Assembly (NCBI GenBank): GCA_023101725.1
Contig: JALJCO010012876.1
Location: 248,001 to 312,000 of the forward strand
Direction: 5' to 3'
From: Atherinomorus stipes
Taxonomy: Eukaryota > Chordata > Actinopteri > Atheriniformes > Atherinidae
Length of the DNA stretch: 64,000 bases
Below are positions 48,501 to 64,000 of the stretch, piece by piece; position 1 is the first letter of the stretch; each line of letters starts with the position of its first letter. Position numbers and translations under genes: made by a program. The notes beneath the pieces are model-generated. The model had not been told where the DNA came from. It saw nothing but the letters and a program-made list of their open reading frames with translations, and made no database searches.

Positions 48501-49188
48501 TTTACATGCTTTGCAAAAAACAAAACACACATTAAAGCAACTGTTTCCTGTTTGCAATTTAACACTCCAAATTAATTACTCTGGTTTAGCGCAGGAATCC
48601 TCAATCCAGGCTGCTGTTCTGCAGGTTTTAGAAGATTCCCTGCTGCAACACACCCGACTCAAATTTGTGGGCATTTAGACATGCTCAAGTCTGAGCCAGG
48701 TGTGATACATTAGGGAAACTTCTAAAACTTGCAGGACATCAGCCCTGGAGGACCAGAATTTATGATATCTGGTTTAGTGCATCATCTTTGGTTTGTGCTT
48801 CTCAACTGTCTTCATAAATGTATCATTTGAGATTGAAGTGTATTATGTGATTTACCAATTAAAAAAACAAAAAAAACTTCAGTTTAGACTTCCCTTAGAA
48901 AAACTTCAATTAAAATATTAATACACTCACTAAAATAGACATGAATAATGATCTATTTTATAATTTCCTTCCACTCAGCCGTGCCCAAAGAAAGCTCGGC
49001 AGGAGACCAGTGCAGAGGAGGAGTACAGCCGCTACATCCAGACAGCTGAGAGTGCTTTGAAAGCCCTTCAGGTTGTCATGGAAGGTAAAGCCGGCACTAC
49101 CGAACCACCTCCACAATGGCTGGAATCCAGACTACAGGAGCTACAGACTCTGATAACTCATATCCGCTCAGTCAGACACACAACGTAG
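33530..49188 (+). CDS. firrm: FIRRM (C1orf112) recombination regulator
   Basis: The mammalian protein binds the AAA ATPase FIGNL1 and limits RAD51 on chromatin. The 23 coding exons are 33530–33692, 34078–34166, 35027–35131, 35264–35404, 36632–36794, 36961–37045, 37176–37314, 37768–37857, 37966–38030, 38139–38287, 38915–39044, 42051–42237, 43293–43375, 44265–44316, 44569–44658, 45143–45328, 45745–45864, 45950–46045, 46119–46232, 46515–46619, 48043–48123, 48202–48348 and 48979–49188. Phases agree and the total is 2790 nt, 929 aa (human about 853). Conserved marks: WSQETCRQEL, IITEMFLPHIG, GLSSQN, LFKEAYSL, HANTWKF, MCRFFANTL, LLADKSW and EEEYSRYIQTAE. It is helical throughout with no membrane segment. 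The exon 1 donor (AAAAT|GTGATA) is weak. Larger introns hold an 8-bp-flanked MITE (41.6 kb) and a 1.3-kb hAT element (46.7 kb). Confidence 0.95.
39178..39255. repeat. Dispersed fish repeat (GGCAAGGCAAGGCAAG… type)
   Basis: Three GGCAA units followed by TTTATTTGTATAGCAC and AAAGTGCTTTACATAAAA. It belongs to the same broad class as 16,151–16,330 and lies in FIRRM intron 11. Confidence 0.55.
39640..41080. repeat. Unclassified GC-richer block in FIRRM intron
   Basis: This block contrasts in base composition with the surrounding intron, and contains several partially open minus frames (for example 40070–39741 and 41057–40608) without recognised domains, an A-run at 40119–40137 and a T-run at 40590–40609. 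It may be a dispersed element; no terminal repeats were identified. Confidence 0.3.
41596..41875. mobile_element. hAT-type MITE (CAGTGGTTCTCAAAC ends)
   Basis: The ends are CAGTGGTTCTCAAAC and GTTTGAGAACCACAA. It is flanked by the exact 8-bp duplication GACTAGGC (41588–41595 and 41876–41883). 280 bp, non-coding, in FIRRM intron 11. The end sequence is a widespread vertebrate hAT signature. Confidence 0.88.
46653..47980. mobile_element. Non-autonomous hAT element, 1.33 kb
   Basis: The ends are CAGGGGTCGGCAACCC and GGGTTGCCGACCCCTG, exact 16-bp inverted repeats. It is flanked by the exact 8-bp duplication GTTTAAAG (46645–46652 and 47981–47988). Subterminal CGGCTC repeats (GCGGCTCCGGAGCCGC at 46,669) are typical of hAT elements. 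No transposase frame is seen. It sits in FIRRM intron 20, 62 bp before exon 21. Confidence 0.92.
48593..48772. mobile_element. MITE-like element in FIRRM intron 22
   Basis: Starts CAGGAATCCTCAATCC and ends GGACCAGAATTTATG. It is related to the nested element at 54010–54231 (shared CAACACACCCGACTC and CCTGGAGGACC-type blocks) but its ends have diverged. Confidence 0.6.
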
Positions 49189-49311
49189 CAGCTTGTTTTC
49201 AGGCCTAGGATTATTACCTTCCTGTACAGAATAAGTACTTGATCAGCCTGTTTCAAGTCTCAAGTAGTCTTTTTTTTTTTTTGCTGCTGAAATAAGTCTT
49301 TGTTACTGTTT

Positions 49312-49317
49312 ATTAAA
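49312..49317 (+). terminator. Polyadenylation signal of FIRRM
   Basis: ATTAAA 124 bp after the FIRRM stop. The opposing SCYL3 signal is only about 130 bp further on. Confidence 0.45.
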
Positions 49318-49448
49318 CACTTTTAAAGACCAATTTGTGTGTTTATTTTTTTACTATTTCATTTAGTTAAGACTGGAATGAACTGCTAACACAATGCAAA
49401 ATGGATCAACCACAAAGTGGGAGAGTGGAACGTTTTATACACTAAAAG

Positions 49449-49454
49449 TTTATT
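49449..49454 (-). terminator. Polyadenylation signal of SCYL3
   Basis: AATAAA on the minus strand, 518 bp past the SCYL3 stop, facing the FIRRM signal. The two transcripts are therefore convergent and nearly abutting. Confidence 0.45.
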
Positions 49455-49971
49455 TTACCAGCAACCAAAAAGCTCAAATAAATTATCACTATTTCACATT
49501 CATTCAAAGTGCAAGCCTTCAGTAAATCAAACCTGACTCATTCTGGGAAACATGTCATGCCAAAGGTTCATCTTGAGCTCAATGCCAAATTATGTGGCAT
49601 ATTAAAAAGAAGAAAAAACAGAAAAAAAATTTAAAAGCAGAATGAAAACAGGATGGTTTTCAACTGTCTTAAGACCTCAGTCATCTTAAGGTGATGAATG
49701 TCAATTGGCAATCATGAATGGCTTTTTTTTTGTCCTGGTCTAGCAGCACCTGACAGGCGGCCAATCATTCCTGTACAAAGCATGTTTCCATAATAAACAT
49801 ACTGATAATAAATATCAGAATGAAAAAGAAGATTCAGCCTCTCCCTCTAATTATCTTTGTTGCTTCGTGTTTAATGAGAAGCTACTTCCATTTTACTGCT
49901 TCAGATGTGGTGCATGAATTGAAGCTCTCCAGCGGTAAAATGTTTTGCTCCAGATGGAGTTTGTGGTTTTA

Positions 49972-59463
<9,492 letters not shown>

Positions 59464-59880
59464 GACCGCGCTTCTCCTAATGCCGGAGGGTCAAAGAGGG
59501 AGCAAGGAGACATAAACTAGTGCTTGTGTCTATCGTTAAAGGTGATGATATGAACACCCGTTATGAATCAAAGCGGACATACCTAAGTCACTACACTGGA
59601 CGTTAACCGCTGTATGAGATGGTAGTTGTTGCCTTGCTGGCTAACCGCTTTGCTACGTTAGCCAGCTTGTCATTGCTACGCTTGTCGATAGCTCTTTCGC
59701 CTCCAAACTGTCATGTTAACAGCACTGCACCATCAATTTAGCTAAAATATTTAACAAAATATCAAACTGAGAAAAGCAAAAATGAATCCAAGCTAGTTGT
59801 TTGTCAAACCTACGATGCTATGTCGGTGCGAAAGTGTAGCCGCTGTAAACAGACATGGACTCTTCCGGTAAAAGACTAAA
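59464..59880 (-). promoter_or_regulatory. SCYL3 5'UTR intron and promoter region
   Basis: On the minus strand a GACTTAG|GTATGT donor at 59583 and a GGCATTAG acceptor before 59476 define a 106-bp 5'UTR intron. Further upstream, CCGGAAGAG (plus 59860–59868 as its complement) is an ETS-type promoter motif. TSS is inferred near 59,870; no TATA box noticed. Confidence 0.45.
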
Positions 59881-61890
59881 CCAGAGAGCGTGGACAGTAT
59901 CGCTCCAAACATGTTTGAAAGTAGCTGCCTGCCGACGCACATTTTGATTTAGAAAATAGTCAGCTCAGTTTTAGTTCACAAGAAAATAACATATCTTAAG
60001 CATAAAATATGCTACTCGCTCACTTCGATATATATTAAATGCACGTAGAAACACCCACACCCCCCGCAAAGAAAACGAATGGTTGCAACTAAAGTGGTGC
60101 GAGATAACGCAGTTGACTATAATGGTACTAAATATAGAAATTTCTAAAATTCATGAAACTGAAATTCCGAAAAGCTCCTGCTTTGTTTGTCTAAAGGCCT
60201 AAATACAGTAGCTGTTTAGAGACCAACGGGTCGTAAACTAATGGGTTATAAGCCAACTCAAGCAGTTGAAATTTGGGTATGTTTCCCCGTGATAAACATA
60301 GATTTCTTCCTCTTCTGAAGACAATTTTTAAAGCTAAAAATACTAAAGTATCTTATACGACTACATTCCAAGAAAATGTGTAATTTCATTCATCTGAGTG
60401 ACCATATGCTTTGCAAGGTTAGCTTATGACATTTTGTCATTCATTAAACAATACCAAGCACATCTTTAAAAAGAAATCATTTTTCACAATTTTGCTTTAA
60501 TGACCAAATCTGATCAGACATTCTAATAAAAATGAAGAGCATTTTAAAATCTGGATATCAAAATGTAATAGTTCCAGTTTTTAAGTGTTTATTTACTGTT
60601 TAACTATAATTTGCATTTGAGACATTTTAATATTACTTGAACTAAGCAAGCATTGGAATGCATGCTATCACTTTGAGTTTCTGATCTTTTATAAACAATT
60701 AATTGAAACAATTATGAAACTGATCTGCTACCAGTGTATACTGACAAACAGTCCCTGTAACGCAGTGTGTAAACTAAGCAATTTAAAAATTATTGTACAG
60801 TACATGATACTATTTCCCCATAAACCAGCCTGATGCATGCATTGCTCATTTGAACTTAATAACTTTCTAAAATGTTCTTACTGTCAGATGGAAAATATTT
60901 CCCCCAGATCTTAACAAAGATCAGATATATAGATAATCTCCAAGTTGGAGCATTAACACTTACTTCTCATGTACAGCAGCCTCATGTGTGAAAATCTGTT
61001 CCTTTTCCTGTTAACAAATTTGATATCTCGGAAGTTTGCCTTGTTAGCTGGGCAAAGCAAGTAAAATCATTTTTGGGCCGTGCTGTACTTAACATGCAAT
61101 AATTTGAGAAAATGATCAGTTTATTAGTTCAATATAGAAATAATTTTTAGTTGCAGCCTCGTCACGAGGCCATTTTACATGATTTTGATACACGGAGGTG
61201 GAGCTTCACCTCTACCTTTGCATTATTCAAATATTGCTTTTAGATGAGTGTGAAAGTAATGATATTGTAATCATACTGTAAGAGTTATGGAGTCGGTTTT
61301 ATGCAGTTTTATGCAAGAGATTTTACTTATCTATTTTTGACAGAATATTATTTACTTATGGTTTAACACTTTCTACCTATATTAGGTCAGTTGATAATGT
61401 TGACCATTTTTAAAACATTGTCCGTATTGATCCAAGATTTACTGGCATGCCTGTGGGATTTGGCCCTGTTGCTTCTGTGTGATTTTTTTTTTTAAATGAA
61501 TTATGTGCATATAATTTAGTAAGTTGATTGAGTTTATGATCAAATTGATCCATTTTATATGTGCTACATTTGTAATAATTTATTGAACAGATTATGGTTA
61601 TCGTACAGTCACTATTAATGTCATAAAAACATACACAGTATGAATATATAATATAGTATTTAAAATATAATATATATAAGATAGAATAAATCTAATGAAT
61701 AAACATATTTGGTACGTTTGTTATTTACATAAAAGAGTAATCAACAGGCACACAAGCTGATCTGTTATCTTTGTGAGAATCTTTCACACAATTTGCTAAA
61801 AAGGTTGCAGGTTTCCTCTTTAACAGGAAATGGCAATCTCTCATGCTAACTCTGGATAGATCTTCATACAGAAACAAGCAAAAAAACGAA
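59881..61890. other. Intergenic between SCYL3 and LPXN
   Basis: The two genes are head to head with about 2.1 kb between inferred promoters. The stretch is AT-rich with no recognised gene or complete mobile element. Confidence 0.5.
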
Positions 61891-61899
61891 CCTTCCCCT

Positions 61900-61908
61900 G
61901 AGGAAGTG
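61900..61908 (+). promoter_or_regulatory. PU.1/ETS-type site before LPXN
   Basis: GAGGAAGTG, the core of PU.1-type ETS sites, 85 bp upstream of the start codon, with a second ETS core (CAGGAAAT) near 61,826. This would suit a leukocyte-enriched gene such as leupaxin, but function is inferred. Confidence 0.4.
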
Positions 61909-61992
61909 ACGTTTCGACCCAATGAGAAATTTGGCTGGTTACCCCAGTGATTAACCAGCACAACACACACTGTGGCGAGATCAAGAACGGCC

Positions 61993-63124
61993 ATGGATGA
62001 GCTCGGTAAGGCGTCTTTCTTCATGTTTTTCATTGCTGATCAAACGCAAACTGATCAAAGGGGATTATTGAGTAAGATCACAAGGACTCATTTGTCCTGT
62101 ATGTTATAATTGTACTTAGTGATGCAGTTCATCTTAAGTAATCTGTAGTGATAATTGTTTCCACAGCTTGTACTCCTGTTTTAATTATGCCTTTTAGTAT
62201 TTGTAGTCTAGACAGACTGTCAGGGTGAGAATTAAGGTGAACAATAGATTAAAAATGATTAGATATACATAATTCTTTAGTCTCCCAAGAGAAATAATAG
62301 TTTATTCTAATTTCACAGAATAAATGTTTCAAACTTTCAGACTTAACAGTTAGTCTTGTCCTTTCACTGTTCATTTGTCCTCTTCTTCATACTTATTCCA
62401 GTGCTGGTATTTCATGTGTCGGTAATGACTTACTTATTTGTTTCCTTTTTCCCCCCAAGAAATGTGGGTTTCAGCTGTGTGAAGGAGAGAGTTGATGTGG
62501 CAGCAATATATGTCACCAGATTCTTGCGACATTTTCACAAGTTTCACTTCTGCAACATGTCATGTCATCACTTCCTGATTTAGCTGCCTTGCATGAAGCA
62601 AGCTCAGTTCAATAACACCTTGATCTGAATGTCAAAGCACACCCTGCCTCACCTCACAGGAAATATTTCGTTCTGCAAAAGTTATACATGTACTGAAATA
62701 ACCTCAGACACAAAAGAACAACAATCAGTATGCCCTAACAATGTGTTTAGTTGTTTAGTGTGAACATTGCACTGTACGCATGCATGGTTACATGTAGACT
62801 TGTGTGGTTTTAAGATTCATATTCTGTATCCTGCCACAGATTTGCTGTTAGAGGAACTGGCCCTTAATTCCAAAGGTTCAGAAAGTCTCCCAGAAAAGAA
62901 AAATGATGATGCAGCGGATCAAGAGGTGAAGACAAAAATCACAGAAATTGGAAAGGAAACTTTATGAGAGCTATTTTTTTTTTCAACAAGCTGAATGGTC
63001 ACATTGACTGGTAATCTTGCTGTTTCAATCAGGATTCTTTGTGTAACTTGTGGGTCTCTTCACAGGTTCCCGGAGCTGGACTTACCAAAAAACAAAACAG
63101 TTTAGTCAGCACAAATGTTTACAG
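61993..63124 (+). CDS. lpxn: Leupaxin-like paxillin-family adaptor, 5' exons only
   Basis: Focal-adhesion adaptor of the paxillin family; leupaxin is the leukocyte-type member and its LD motifs bind FAK/PYK2-type partners. Three coding exons are visible: 61993–62005, 62840–62925 and 63066–63124. They join in phase to give MDELDLLLEEL at the very N-terminus, the LD1 motif (LDxLLxxL-type) with which paxillin, Hic-5 and leupaxin all begin. The Glu-rich EEL form and the later QNSLVSTNVY segment look more like leupaxin than paxillin or Hic-5. The first exon is only 13 coding bases. The start has CC before it and G at +4. The LIM domains lie beyond the window. Only about 53 codons are visible, so the choice among family members is less certain than the family. 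Confidence 0.7.
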
Positions 63125-64000
63125 GTGAGATCCCAGTTTGAGTCCCCATTGGTCATAATTCACATTATCATTGTCTTAACTGTGCTAAAGAAACATGGAA
63201 ATACTTGAAATATGTTATACATGAAAATCTCATTGACTTAATATCTACTGTAGCAGAACAATGCTCTTTCTGACCAGATGGCTAACTTTGATTCGATTGA
63301 GAAAGATGCACGACATAAATTACTACGCCTTTTCAAATAGACTTGGTTATTCCCAAAAAACACGGGAATACTCTGTAAAATGTCAAATAGATTACATCTA
63401 GTGGGATTAAGGGACAAAAGGTCAAACTAAGTCTGTGTGAATTAAAAAGGGGAAGACTTGTCATTTGAAGACGGTAGAGTAGATAATGGAGGTTTCTCAA
63501 TCTTCCGTGCATAAGACATTTCTGTTTGCATGGGGAAAAATAACAAAGTAATGTTTTTGGCCTTTCAGGCAGAATAATAAAACATAAATGATTCTGTAAA
63601 TACAGTGGCTGTGCAAGCTCAGGAATACCTCACAATGCAAATCATCTTCAATAACATTAATGTGAGTCAAAGCAGAAAATTCTTCTGTGATTGAGTGAAT
63701 CAAAATTTAAAACTCATCATGGTTAACACAGAAAGAGATCATTTAACTTTTATTAGCAACACATCATCATCAGTGCATGCATCACATGTAACTAACACAT
63801 CTGTTCATAACACATGGAAGGTAGGACTAGTAGTCAATTTTATCTTTGTGCAAGTTTTGATTAGACATAGGGTTAAGTGATTTCAAATTCCATTAAATTT
63901 CTTTATGGCGATTTAACAAACCCTCCCATCCTTTTTGAAAAAAGGACTGTATTATTAGTTGAAGGTATATTTGATGATTAAGCATGGGGAATCTTGGATT
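63125..64000 (+). other. LPXN intron (partial)
   Basis: No further exon with plausible splice sites and paxillin-family content was found after the GTGAGA donor at 63125. A 61-codon open frame at 63,695 has no recognised content. Confidence 0.4.

Noticed and set aside
63695..63880. 61-codon frame near the right edge as an LPXN exon
   Set aside because: No LD motif or LIM content, no convincing acceptor before it and AT-rich codon use.

Overview
The window is eukaryotic and almost certainly from a teleost fish. Genes are split into short exons with GT-AG introns, and the repeats are typical fish Tc1/mariner, hAT-type and LINE debris. The gene order (selectins, FIRRM, SCYL3) matches the selectin–METTL18–FIRRM(C1orf112)–SCYL3 block of human 1q24.2, with METTL18 not seen. 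PHPT1 and LPXN, which map elsewhere in human, are inserted beside it.

Layout. 1–2.6 kb: minus-strand remains of a HIPK-like kinase gene, broken by two transposable elements. 4.9–5.3 kb: 3' relic of a third selectin. 7.2–11.7 kb: a complete minus-strand selectin (A: C-type lectin, EGF, nine CCP/sushi domains, TM, 824 aa). 11.8–19.9 kb: repeat-filled spacer with a Tc1 element, LINE pieces and a MITE-like element. 20.5–22.7 kb: a second complete minus-strand selectin (B: lectin, EGF, three CCPs, TM, 436 aa). 24.4–25.2 kb: PHPT1 (plus, three exons). 29.9–30.5 kb: decayed copy of part of PHPT1. 31.6–32.7 kb: L1-like LINE tail. 33.5–49.2 kb: FIRRM (plus, 23 coding exons, 929 aa). 50.0–59.5 kb: SCYL3 (minus, 13 coding exons, 782 aa), convergent with FIRRM. 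62.0 kb to the end: first three coding exons of a paxillin-family gene, most likely leupaxin (LPXN), cut by the window edge.

Reading frames and splice phases were followed by hand across every exon of selectin A, selectin B, PHPT1, FIRRM and SCYL3. Each gives an uninterrupted frame with a total divisible by three, which supports the models.

Most interesting: the selectin locus is a live record of tandem duplication. One paralogue has grown an internal array of about 380-bp exon+intron units encoding near-identical, apparently hybrid CCP domains. Both paralogues keep an NF-kB-type site and a TATA box, and A also has an ATF-type TGACATCA site reminiscent of the human E-selectin promoter. Other points are a kinase pseudogene with elements inside two exons (one replacing the catalytic and DFG region), a GC-AG intron in SCYL3, a possible mitochondrial-type N-terminal extension on PHPT1, and several hAT-type elements with 8-bp target duplications, exact or nearly so.
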